From an uncultured Kangiella sp. (GTDB taxonomy: Bacteria; Pseudomonadota; Gammaproteobacteria; Enterobacterales; Kangiellaceae), in contig CATNCP010000008.1 of the NCBI GenBank assembly GCA_950096615.1, positions 1 to 64,000 of the forward strand: DNA of 64,000 bases, written 5' to 3'. Made by a program: the position numbers and the translations under genes. This document shows positions 45,835 through 53,440 of this stretch, in pieces. A model generated the notes under the pieces. It searched no databases, was not told the DNA's origin, and worked only from the letters and a program-made list of their open reading frames with translations. The stretch's first letter is position 1, and each line of letters opens with the position of its first letter.

Positions 45835-46617
45835 TTAAGTTAGAACAGTCCCAGCATAAGTATCAATAAAGAAGTAAATCGTGATACCGATGCTGGCTAG
45901 AATCACAAAAATTCTTACGTGGTGCTGTGACAGTTTTTTGGATAGATTAGCGGCAATAAAACCTCCGACTAACGCCCCCGTTAGGACAATCAACCCTTCG
46001 TACCAAGCTATGGCATCGTTGTAGATAAATATGACGATGGCAACTAACGCCACAACCGTCGAAAGTAGAAGCTTAATACCATTCATCGCGTTGATATTGG
46101 TGTATCCCGCTAGCGCTAAATAGCTCAGAGTAATAATCCCTTGGCCTGCGTTAAAAAATCCGCCATACACACAAATCCCGAACAAGGTTATCGCTAATAA
46201 AACTGTTCCTATGGCGGATGCATGTCGATGACGAGTGCTGAGCTTTTTTAACGAAGCGTTGATGCGCCCACCAAAAATAAACAAGAGTGTCGCGAATAAT
46301 AATAACCATGGGATGGATGTACGGAACGCCTCTTCAGGAATTTGCAGTAGTAACCAAGCGCCCAATATACCGCCGAGTAGAGCGATAAAGATGAGCTTGG
46401 GTAATTCTTTTTTGTGGAGACGTAAATCATCTTTGAACGCATAGGCGCCACTTAAGTAACCACCGCAAGAAGCAAAAGTGTTCGTGGCGTTAGCGCTGAC
46501 TGGCGGTATGCCCACAAACATTAATGCCGGAAAGGTGATAAAGCTACCGCCACCAGCGATAGAGTTAACCATACCGCCGAGAAGTCCAGCACTAAAAAGA
46601 AGAAGCAGTTCAAACAT
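45835..46617 (-). CDS. TauE/SafE-family permease
   Basis: Inner-membrane protein of 260 aa with about 8 membrane segments. It has the family hallmarks GGMVNSIAGGGSFITFPAL at the start and GFFNAGQGI in the second half, which are the two inverted repeats of the fold. Family members export sulfite, sulfoacetate or related anions. The substrate is unknown here. It is the last of four minus-strand genes from plsY and converges with tsaD. Confidence 0.9.
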   Translation of the reverse strand: MFELLLLFSAGLLGGMVNSIAGGGSFITFPALMFVGIPPVSANATNTFASCGGYLSGAYAFKDDLRLHKKELPKLIFIALLGGILGAWLLLQIPEEAFRTSIPWLLLFATLLFIFGGRINASLKKLSTRHRHASAIGTVLLAITLFGICVYGGFFNAGQGIITLSYLALAGYTNINAMNGIKLLLSTVVALVAIVIFIYNDAIAWYEGLIVLTGALVGGFIAANLSKKLSQHHVRIFVILASIGITIYFFIDTYAGTVLT

Positions 46618-46653
46618 AAATAGTGATTACCTGAGTCTTTGAGGTTTGGCGGC

Positions 46654-47841
46654 TTATATATTGACTGCTTTTCTATTTAATAGCTGCATCAATAAAACCA
46701 AAACAACAGACCCCAGCACCAACCACGCAAAGTTGCTTGGTGTGCCATCGAACAGTAGCGCGAGCAATGGGCCGGCGAGGGCGCCTGAGCCGAAGCGGAG
46801 GGTACCAATCACCGCTGTGGCGGTACCGCTTTTTTCAGCGAATGTGTTAAGTACAAGCGCGTCGGAGTTGGTGGTGATGAAGGCCAGTGAGCCGAGTAGC
46901 AGAAAAATAGAGGCTGCGGTGGCGTAGAGACCTAAGTCGAGTTGCAGTACGGTAAAGAATGCGGTGCCCGTAAAAAGTGCATAGACTGAACCGAAACGCA
47001 GCAGCTTGCGCGAGCCAAAGCGTTCGACAATTCGGCTATTGACGATGTTGCTGATAAAGAGACCAATGACGTTAATAGCGAAGAGAATACTGAAAGATTT
47101 CTCGCTGGCGCCAAAGTGCGTTATATACAGATACGAAATTGATGTCAGGTAGCAGAAAAACGCAAAGGTAGCGAACATGGAGGTGAAGATATCCAAGCGT
47201 ACCGTTTTGTTGGCGAAAACCGAGCGGTAGTTATTAGCGAACTCTCTGAGCCATTGACGGTTTTTCTTCTTTGGCATACTGCTCGGCAGTTTCCATAGCA
47301 CTAGCGCGAGAATTAACACGGCATAAGCCGCTAAGACTAAAAATATGCTGCGCCATCCCGTAAAGTGCAGAATAAAGCTGCCGATACTGGGCGCGATCAT
47401 GGGCGCAATCATCATGATCATGGAGACGTAAGACAAACCCTTGGCGGTGTGTTTGCCGTACATATCACGGATCACGCCGGGTACTACGACGGTGGCGCCG
47501 CTACTAATCGCCGCTTGGAAAAAGCGTAAGGTTAGAAAACTTTCAATAGATTCTGCAAACGCTAACGCCACCGAGAAAAAAGCAAAACCCAGTAAGCCAA
47601 TGATAACCACGCGGCGACGACCGATGCGATCGGCAATGGGCCCAAAAAAGAGCATACCCAAAGCATAGCCAGCCATATAGATACTCAATGAATTTTGAAC
47701 CGCTGTCGGTGTGGTCGATAATTCTTTTGCGATGGTTGGCATCGCCGGCAGGTACATATCAATCGCTAGTGGCGAGATAGCGACAATGGACGCTAATAGC
47801 GGCAGTAGGCGTAGAGGATTATTGAGCTTATGTTGATTCAC
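46654..47841 (-). CDS. Bcr/CflA-family MFS drug exporter
   Basis: A 395-aa, 12-segment proton antiporter. The N-terminus contains the Bcr/CflA signature SPLAIDMYLPAMPTIA, with the acidic residue in TM1, and the MFS loop GPIADRIGRRRVVIIG. Motif C is visible as MMIAPMIAPSIGSF. Family members export bicyclomycin, chloramphenicol or sulfathiazole; which compound this one handles is not predictable. Confidence 0.92.
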   Translation of the reverse strand: MNQHKLNNPLRLLPLLASIVAISPLAIDMYLPAMPTIAKELSTTPTAVQNSLSIYMAGYALGMLFFGPIADRIGRRRVVIIGLLGFAFFSVALAFAESIESFLTLRFFQAAISSGATVVVPGVIRDMYGKHTAKGLSYVSMIMMIAPMIAPSIGSFILHFTGWRSIFLVLAAYAVLILALVLWKLPSSMPKKKNRQWLREFANNYRSVFANKTVRLDIFTSMFATFAFFCYLTSISYLYITHFGASEKSFSILFAINVIGLFISNIVNSRIVERFGSRKLLRFGSVYALFTGTAFFTVLQLDLGLYATAASIFLLLGSLAFITTNSDALVLNTFAEKSGTATAVIGTLRFGSGALAGPLLALLFDGTPSNFAWLVLGSVVLVLLMQLLNRKAVNI

Positions 47842-47877
47842 TCACGCCTCTTAGCGGACTTAGGAGTAGCATACAAG

Positions 47878-48390
47878 TTAGGAAGCAAAGTAAAGAGCAA
47901 CATAGAGTATAGTGCTTATTAAGGTGAAGCCTAAATTTACATATTCTCTTCTTTTTAGATTATATCGAGCATGGAAGGAGTCTATGACTGCTTGTCGGAG
48001 CACGAAAGTAAACATAATGTAATGGACGCAAGGAATAATGTGAAAGAAGACATTAAAATCAGACAGGGACTTATCGTAAAAGTAACTTAATACCCAGTCT
48101 AGCTCAGCTAGAACACCAATAATCCCGATAATGCTATTAACAATAAGCCACCTAATTTCAGCTAAACCAAAAATAGAGCGGTAGGCCAGTAAATACAATA
48201 CTGGTAAAAATATACCGAAGCATAAGGTAAAGCCGAGACCGATATCTTGCTGAATATAAGTAATATCAAAGACGAGCCAGAAATGCAGCGCAATGATAAC
48301 TGTGAAAAAGCCATAAACCTTAGACCAGTGTAAGTAAGAGCCTTTACTATAAGTATTACTTCCAATAGAAATATCAGTCTTAAGCTTCAT
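47878..48390 (-). CDS. Small unknown membrane protein
   Basis: A 170-aa integral membrane protein with about five hydrophobic segments (for example VYGFFTVIIALHFWLVF, IGLGFTLCFGIFLPVLYLL, VNLGFTLISTILYVALYF) and no motif that I recognise. It is AT-rich compared with plsY. It starts 15 nt after the plsY stop, so it is probably cotranscribed, but there is no evidence for a shared role in phospholipid synthesis. Confidence 0.75.
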   Translation of the reverse strand: MKLKTDISIGSNTYSKGSYLHWSKVYGFFTVIIALHFWLVFDITYIQQDIGLGFTLCFGIFLPVLYLLAYRSIFGLAEIRWLIVNSIIGIIGVLAELDWVLSYFYDKSLSDFNVFFHIIPCVHYIMFTFVLRQAVIDSFHARYNLKRREYVNLGFTLISTILYVALYFAS

Positions 48391-48405
48391 TGCAGTAAGT
48401 TTTGC

Positions 48406-48999
48406 CTATCCTTTCTTGTCGGTGATTTTTCGCTCAGTACCTTGCCACAAGTTTTTAATGTTTTGGCGGTGTCGCCAAGTCAGTATCAAAAACATGGCGA
48501 AAAGCGGGAAGAAGTACCTATGATCCATGTAGAAGCCAAAGGCTGCAACAGCAAAACTGGATAGTAGAGATGCAAGAGATGAATATCGACTAAAGAAAGC
48601 GGTCACGGCCCACGTGACAACGCAGAAGCCAAGCAATAGCGGTGACAGTGCGACCAAGGCACCGAAATAGGTCGCCATGCCTTTGCCGCCTTTAAAATTA
48701 AAATATAGCGGATAAAGGTGTCCGATAAAGGCCATAAAGCCGACCCAACCGAGATTTCGGTTGTGCAGATCGAGCGCGTAGCCAATCAAAATCGGGATGA
48801 TAGCTTTCAGCATATCGCCGAGAAGGGTAAATAAAGCTGCTTTTTTTCCGCCAAGTCGTAAGACATTGGTCGCGCCGGGGTTGTGTGAGCCAAACTCACG
48901 GGGATCGGGCAGCTGCATAATACGGCAGACAATCACAGCGCTGGATATGGAGCCGGTGAGGTAAGCGAGGATCCACAGCCCTATAACGTCCCATTCCAT
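48406..48999 (-). CDS. plsY: Glycerol-3-phosphate acyltransferase (acyl-phosphate type)
   Basis: Inner-membrane enzyme that moves an acyl group from acyl-phosphate to glycerol-3-phosphate, starting phospholipid synthesis. The 197-aa protein has the three PlsY motifs: GSISSAVIVCRI near the start, GSHNPGATNVLRLGGKKAA, and GHLYPLYFNFKGGKGMATY. It is divergent from folB with a 215-nt gap, an arrangement shared with E. coli. Confidence 0.96.
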   Translation of the reverse strand: MEWDVIGLWILAYLTGSISSAVIVCRIMQLPDPREFGSHNPGATNVLRLGGKKAALFTLLGDMLKAIIPILIGYALDLHNRNLGWVGFMAFIGHLYPLYFNFKGGKGMATYFGALVALSPLLLGFCVVTWAVTAFFSRYSSLASLLSSFAVAAFGFYMDHRYFFPLFAMFLILTWRHRQNIKNLWQGTERKITDKKG

Positions 49000-49148
49000 G
49001 AGTTAGAACCTGTCCTTGTTAGTGAAATTTGAAAGTTGTCTCATTGAAGACATGAAACTCCATCTTTTAATTATTGCTGTCTGTTTCAGCGGGCAACTCA
49101 GGGTTGGTGAGTTGCTACTGTTTGTAGTTTATACAAAAAATCAGGCTA

Positions 49149-49178
49149 TTGATAACAAATTGGCTGGAATTTGATATT
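49149..49178 (+). promoter_or_regulatory. Candidate promoter of the folB operon
   Basis: TTGATA (49149-49154) and GATATT (49173-49178) are 18 nt apart in the plsY-folB divergent gap. The start would be about 30 nt before the folB GTG. Confidence 0.4.
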
Positions 49179-49214
49179 CTAACGAGCTACTAACACGAAT
49201 AATTAGAGAAAAAC

Positions 49215-49574
49215 GTGGATATTGTTTTTATTGAAGATCTAAAAGTCGATACGGTTATTGGTATTTATGACTGGGAGCGCCAGATCCGTCAAACGATCAG
49301 TATCGATCTTGAAATGGCACATGATATTCGTCCTGCCGCTGAAGAAGATACGATTGATCAATGCTTGGACTATAAGTCTGTGGCCAAGCGTGTGATCGGA
49401 TTTGTGGAGGAGTCAGAGTTTCAGCTAGTCGAAACTTTAGCTGAAAAGATTGCTCACATTATACAGTCTGAATTCAATGTCCCTTGGTTAAAGTTAAAAC
49501 TCAGCAAGCCAGGCGCCGTTCGAGGCTCTAAGAATGTTGGGGTTTTGATTGAACGCGGAACAAAAGAGGCGTAA
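49215..49574 (+). CDS. folB: Dihydroneopterin aldolase
   Basis: Folate pathway enzyme that splits dihydroneopterin to 6-hydroxymethyl-dihydropterin. The 119-aa protein starts MDIVFIEDLKVDTVIGIYDWE and has the conserved LVETLAEKIA and KPGAVRGSKNVGV segments with the active-site Lys. The start codon is GTG at 49215, preceded by AGAGA. It begins the folB-folK-folM run. Confidence 0.95.
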   Translation: MDIVFIEDLKVDTVIGIYDWERQIRQTISIDLEMAHDIRPAAEEDTIDQCLDYKSVAKRVIGFVEESEFQLVETLAEKIAHIIQSEFNVPWLKLKLSKPGAVRGSKNVGVLIERGTKEA

Positions 49575-49585
49575 ATAGAGCTGTT

Positions 49586-50086
49586 ATGCCAAAAATTTAT
49601 ATCAGTATTGGCAGTAACCAAGACGCGGAGCGACAAATACGCTTCGGCGTCAAGCAGTTGGGTTATTACTTCTCAGACTTAAGCGTGTCTCAAGTTTATG
49701 AGAGTGAAGCCGTTGGTTTTGATGGTGATAACTTTTTAAACCTTGTTGCTTGTGCAAAAACACAGCTCAGTATTTCGCAAGTGGATCACGCTTTTAAAGA
49801 AATCGAGAAAGCTGCTGGTCGAGTCAGAGGCGAAGCTAAGTACAGCAACCGAACTCTGGATATTGACCTTTTGCTCTATGATGATTTGGTTTGTGACAAA
49901 CCGATCAAGTTGCCACGCGGCGAAGTACTGCATCACGCGTTTGTATTATTACCGTTGGCTGAAATCGCTCCGAGTTTAGAGCATCCGATTGAAAAAGCTT
50001 CTTACCAAGAGCTATGGAATGCTTTTGACAAGAAAGGTGAGCAAAGTTTGTGGGCTATTAAGTTCGATTGGGAGAGTGCTTTATGA
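49586..50086 (+). CDS. folK: 2-amino-4-hydroxy-6-hydroxymethyldihydropteridine pyrophosphokinase
   Basis: Transfers pyrophosphate from ATP to the FolB product before dihydropteroate synthase. The 166-aa protein begins KIYISIGSNQDAERQI and has the catalytic/metal segment RTLDIDLLLYDD near residue 93. It follows folB by 11 nt and overlaps folM by 4 nt (ATGA), so the three pterin genes are coupled. Confidence 0.95.
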   Translation: MPKIYISIGSNQDAERQIRFGVKQLGYYFSDLSVSQVYESEAVGFDGDNFLNLVACAKTQLSISQVDHAFKEIEKAAGRVRGEAKYSNRTLDIDLLLYDDLVCDKPIKLPRGEVLHHAFVLLPLAEIAPSLEHPIEKASYQELWNAFDKKGEQSLWAIKFDWESAL

Positions 50087-50796
50087 CACGAAGAACAGCG
50101 TTAATTACGGGCGGTGCTATTCGAGTGGGTAAGGCCATTGCCTTGGCTTTAGCTGAGCAAGGCTATGATATTGCTATCCACTACAATCGCTCCTCTCATG
50201 AAGCAGTACAAACGGCGGAAGACGTAAAAAAGTTTGGGGTTAATGCCAAGCTGTATCAAGCTAACTTAAGTGATGCTGAGCAGTGTCGCGATTTGGTTGA
50301 GCGGGTTTTTAAAGAAAATGATTTGTCGGTGCTGGTTAACAGCGCGGCAGTTTTTCCTGAAACCGATTCGGTAATGGAAGGGCTTGCTGAGTGGGATTCA
50401 GTCATGAATTTGAATTTAAGGGCACCGCTGGAGCTATCAAAAGCCTTTGTAGACAACACGCCCTTATCTGGCCACATCATTAATATTCTCGATGCGCGGA
50501 TCAATCGGCCAGCAGGCGATCATCTGGTGTATCGTTTATCAAAATCAGGGTTATGGCATCTGACCGAGTCTTTAGCGCAGGACTTAGCCCCAAATATCCA
50601 GGTTAACGGCTTGGCGCTTGGTGCAATCATGCCACCGCCGGGGGCGAGCCAAGACCACTTTGAGCGTATGGCGGAGAAGATTCCTTTGGCACGCACAGGT
50701 TCGCCCAAAGCTGTTGGTGAGGCCGTGGCCTTTTTGGTCGGTCAAGAGTTCGTGACGGGCGTGGTATTGCCGATTGATGGTGGTGAATTTTTATAA
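50083..50796 (+). CDS. folM: Short-chain dehydrogenase, dihydromonapterin/dihydrofolate reductase type
   Basis: NADPH-dependent pteridine reductase of the SDR fold. The 237-aa protein has the arginine-containing cofactor motif TGGAIRVGKAIA of pteridine reductases in place of the usual TGxxxGIG. It has the active-site YRLSK, and QVNGLALGAIMPP near the C-terminus. I chose ATG at 50083, 7 nt after GGGAGAG and overlapping the folK stop, over an upstream TTG. Its place directly after folB-folK supports a pterin substrate, consistent with FolM. Confidence 0.9.
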   Translation: MTRRTALITGGAIRVGKAIALALAEQGYDIAIHYNRSSHEAVQTAEDVKKFGVNAKLYQANLSDAEQCRDLVERVFKENDLSVLVNSAAVFPETDSVMEGLAEWDSVMNLNLRAPLELSKAFVDNTPLSGHIINILDARINRPAGDHLVYRLSKSGLWHLTESLAQDLAPNIQVNGLALGAIMPPPGASQDHFERMAEKIPLARTGSPKAVGEAVAFLVGQEFVTGVVLPIDGGEFL

Positions 50797-52031
50797 TGTC
50801 AGTTGAGCCTGCTGCGTTACCGGACTTTTGCCGGAATTACGACGATTACCAACAGTTATTGCAGCATCAGTGCCAAATCTTAGAAGTCCCTGAGCCAGAT
50901 CAAAATGCTATTCAAGCAAGCTTTCAATTGGCGCAAAGAGTGGCGGAATTGATCCATTTTAATGGAAAGCTACCCTTTGCTCAGTTTATGCACGAAGCGC
51001 TTTATCATCCGGGTTTAGGTTATTACAGTGGCGGCAGCCATAAGTTAGGTGCGGGTGGTGACTTTGTTACGGCTGCTGAAATATCACCGATGTTCGGCCA
51101 AACTTTAGCGAAGAGCTTGCAGCAGGCTTGGAAAAATACTGAGCCATGTGTGCTTGAGTTAGGCGCAGGCTCAGGGAAGTTAATGTGCGATATCTTGCAG
51201 CAGTGTGAGTCTGATGGGGCGCTTCCAGAAGCATATTATATTTTAGAAGTGTCGGCTGAATTACGTCAGCGCCAGCAGCAGTTGTTGAATGATAAGTTGC
51301 CACATCTCAAGCCTCTAGTCATCTGGCTAGAAAGGTTACCCCAGTCGTTTCAAGGAGTCATCATTGGCAATGAAGTTATTGATGCTATTCCTGTCGAGCT
51401 TTTAATGCAAACTGAGGAAGCTCTGACACAAGGCTTTGTCACTCATGATAAGAACGGGTTTAAGCTCGAGTTTGAAGCAACCAGTTTTAGTCAAGGATGG
51501 CGGAAGAAACACGCCGACATTTGCCAGAGTTGGCCGGAAGGTTACTTAGCGGAAACCTATGATTTAAGAAGAGACTGGTTAAAAAGTTTGATCGGATGTT
51601 TGAAGCAAGGGTGTATTGTTCTTGTCGACTATGGTTACGAAGAAGATGAGTTATACTCGCCTTATAGACCACAAGGTACGCTGCAGTGCTACTACCGACA
51701 AAAAAAGCATTCAATGCCGTTAGCGCTGCTAGGGCTGCAAGATATTACCAGCTCTGTGAACTTCACTCAGCTCGCTCAGGCTGCGCTGGATCATGATGCC
51801 CAAGTTCTGGGTTTTACGACCCAGTCCCAATTTTTGACTTTGAGCGGCATAGAGCAGTTTGTGGCGCAGTCACAAGATTCTGATACAATGTCGAGCTTAT
51901 CGGTAGCACAACAGTTACAAACATTATTGATGCCCAATGAGATGGGGCAGAACATTAAAGTTCTGGGATTATCCAAAGGGTTTTCTGGTGCACTTTCAGG
52001 GTTTACTTCACTTGGGTTGAATCAAGCATGA
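50796..52031 (+). CDS. MidA/NDUFAF7-like SAM-dependent methyltransferase
   Basis: A 411-aa protein of the DUF185 family, whose mitochondrial member methylates an arginine of a complex I subunit. The SAM-binding motif is VLELGAGSGKL, followed by the family motif IIGNEVIDAIPV, and the N-terminal region has GYYSGG.HKLGAGGDFVTAAEI. In bacteria the substrate is not established. Its ATG overlaps the folM stop by one nucleotide and it overlaps the next small gene by 4 nt, so it is part of the folB operon. Confidence 0.9.
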   Translation: MSVEPAALPDFCRNYDDYQQLLQHQCQILEVPEPDQNAIQASFQLAQRVAELIHFNGKLPFAQFMHEALYHPGLGYYSGGSHKLGAGGDFVTAAEISPMFGQTLAKSLQQAWKNTEPCVLELGAGSGKLMCDILQQCESDGALPEAYYILEVSAELRQRQQQLLNDKLPHLKPLVIWLERLPQSFQGVIIGNEVIDAIPVELLMQTEEALTQGFVTHDKNGFKLEFEATSFSQGWRKKHADICQSWPEGYLAETYDLRRDWLKSLIGCLKQGCIVLVDYGYEEDELYSPYRPQGTLQCYYRQKKHSMPLALLGLQDITSSVNFTQLAQAALDHDAQVLGFTTQSQFLTLSGIEQFVAQSQDSDTMSSLSVAQQLQTLLMPNEMGQNIKVLGLSKGFSGALSGFTSLGLNQA

Positions 52032-52288
52032 AAAAAATTATAACCGCTGGCTTTCTAAATTTATTTTCACCACTAGCTTTCGGAGCGGCAGCCGGCAAAG
52101 ATGATAGCTGGTACTGGCTTCTGGCGCTAGCTGTGGTGATTTCAGTTTGTTTGTCGTCGCTGTTGGTTTGGCGCAGTAAAAAGCTCAACACCTTTACCTT
52201 AAAAGCGGTCGGTTTCGGCGCTTGGTTTTGGTTTATTATTTTTGTTGAAGTGATGATTTACGGGTTTTACGTCGGTCTTACTAAGTAA
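52028..52288 (+). CDS. Small two-helix membrane protein of unknown function
   Basis: An 86-aa protein. The N-terminus (KKIITAGFLNLFSPLAFGAAA) looks like a signal peptide. Two membrane helices follow: WYWLLALAVVISVCLSSLLVW and VGFGAWFWFIIFVEVMIYGF. No family is recognised. It overlaps the methyltransferase gene by ATGA, so it is coupled and last in the folB operon. Confidence 0.75.
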   Translation: MKKIITAGFLNLFSPLAFGAAAGKDDSWYWLLALAVVISVCLSSLLVWRSKKLNTFTLKAVGFGAWFWFIIFVEVMIYGFYVGLTK

Positions 52289-52593
52289 ATCAGTACACAT
52301 GCCTTTTTTATTTTATACTGTGTTAAAAATGTACTCGAATTCGTTATTTATAAATAATAAACTCCTCATCTCCGTGCATTTTTGCCTTGTCTAAAATAAA
52401 AAATCCTATGTGTTTGTTTAAGCACAGGCTTTCAGGCATGTTTTTAACCTTTAATGAGTGAAGGAAGTCGAAGACCTAACGACAGGGGCGTCTTTTCTTT
52501 TCGCTCTTTTCTTTGCCCCGCAGGGATTCCCGGTGGTCAGACGCAAAGAAAAGGGTAAGGAATTATCAATATAAACAACACAGAGTAATAAAT
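52289..52593. other. 305-nt gap before uppP with a complex inverted repeat
   Basis: No gene. The left 150 nt are AT-rich and hold TTTATAATAAA-like sequence. The right part (about 52486-52560) contains CTTTTCTTTG (52506-52515) facing CAAAGAAAAG (52544-52553), a 10-bp perfect stem with a GC-rich loop. A competing arm GCGTCT/AGACGC lies at 52489-52494 and 52539-52544. An in-frame extension of uppP runs through this sequence but starts without a ribosome site. Confidence 0.6.
52506..52553. repeat. Inverted repeat upstream of uppP
   Basis: A 10-bp perfect stem with a 28-nt loop; a second 6-bp pairing (52489-52494 with 52539-52544) overlaps it, so the two structures may exclude each other. It ends 40 nt before the uppP ATG. 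It resembles the dispersed CTTTTCTTTG-type repeats I recall from proteobacterial genomes, but no second copy occurs in this window. Confidence 0.55.
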
Positions 52594-53415
52594 ATGGATT
52601 GGCTTCAGGCGGTATTTTTAGCATTGATTCAAGGACTTACTGAGTTCTTGCCGATTTCGAGTTCGGCGCATTTGATTCTGACGTCGAAGGTTTTAGGTTG
52701 GCAGGATCAGGGCTTGGCGTTTGATGTTGCTGTACATGTGGGTACTTTAACGGCGGTAATGATCTATTTCCGTAAAGAGATTGTGGAGATGGTTGTTGCT
52801 TGGTTTGGTTCTGTGACGGGGAAAGGGGCTACACCAAACTCGCGATTAGCGTGGGCGGTAATTTGGGGCACGATCCCTGTTGGTTTGTTCGGCTTGTTTC
52901 TAGAAGCTTTTGATATTGTTGATAATTATCTCCGCTCTATTCCCGTCATTGCGGCGACGACCATTATTTTTGGTTTGTTGTTGGGCTTTGCAGAAACCAG
53001 GTATAATGGAAAAAAGCCTCGAGACTTTAAAAACGAGTACGATTTAAGATTACGCGATGTGTTTACTATTGGTGTGGCGCAGGCATTGGCATTAATTCCG
53101 GGAACTTCGCGTTCAGGTATTACCATGACGGCAGCTGCGATGTTAGGTTTTTCGAGAACGGCGGCAGCGCGGTATTCTTTCTTGTTATCGATTCCAGCGA
53201 TTTTATTGCCCGGTGGCCTAAAGGGATATCAGTTGGTTGAAGAGGGCGCTAAGTTCGATTGGAGCTTTTTGATTCTGGGCATTATCGTTTCAGCAGTGAG
53301 CGCATTTGCTTGTATTCACTTCTTCTTAAAGTGGCTTGAAAAAATTGGCTTTATGCCTTTCGTCTGGTATCGCTTAGCGCTCGGTATCGGCTTACTGATA
53401 CTGTTCTATAGTTAG
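52594..53415 (+). CDS. uppP: Undecaprenyl-diphosphate phosphatase
   Basis: Inner-membrane enzyme (also BacA) that dephosphorylates undecaprenyl-PP to recycle the lipid carrier for peptidoglycan and O-antigen. The 273-aa length matches the family exactly with the start at 52594 (MDWLQAVFLALIQGLTEFLP). An upstream in-frame start would add 27 basic residues encoded by the leader repeat. Motifs are the Glu/Ser segment TEFLPISSSAHL and PGTSRSGITMTAAAMLGFSR. It is followed at once by a terminator. Confidence 0.95.
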   Translation: MDWLQAVFLALIQGLTEFLPISSSAHLILTSKVLGWQDQGLAFDVAVHVGTLTAVMIYFRKEIVEMVVAWFGSVTGKGATPNSRLAWAVIWGTIPVGLFGLFLEAFDIVDNYLRSIPVIAATTIIFGLLLGFAETRYNGKKPRDFKNEYDLRLRDVFTIGVAQALALIPGTSRSGITMTAAAMLGFSRTAAARYSFLLSIPAILLPGGLKGYQLVEEGAKFDWSFLILGIIVSAVSAFACIHFFLKWLEKIGFMPFVWYRLALGIGLLILFYS

Positions 53416-53440
53416 AAAGCGGCTTATTCAGCCGCTTTTT
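53416..53440 (+). terminator. uppP terminator overlapping the cca 3' end
   Basis: A 9-bp perfect stem (aaagcggct/agccgcttt), a 5-nt loop and a T run begin at the first base after the uppP stop. The cca stop codon on the other strand falls at the stem-loop junction. Confidence 0.85.

Noticed and set aside
52513-52593. N-terminal extension of uppP by 27 basic residues
   Set aside because: The family starts at MDWLQAVFLALIQG, and the extension is translated from an inverted repeat without a ribosome site.
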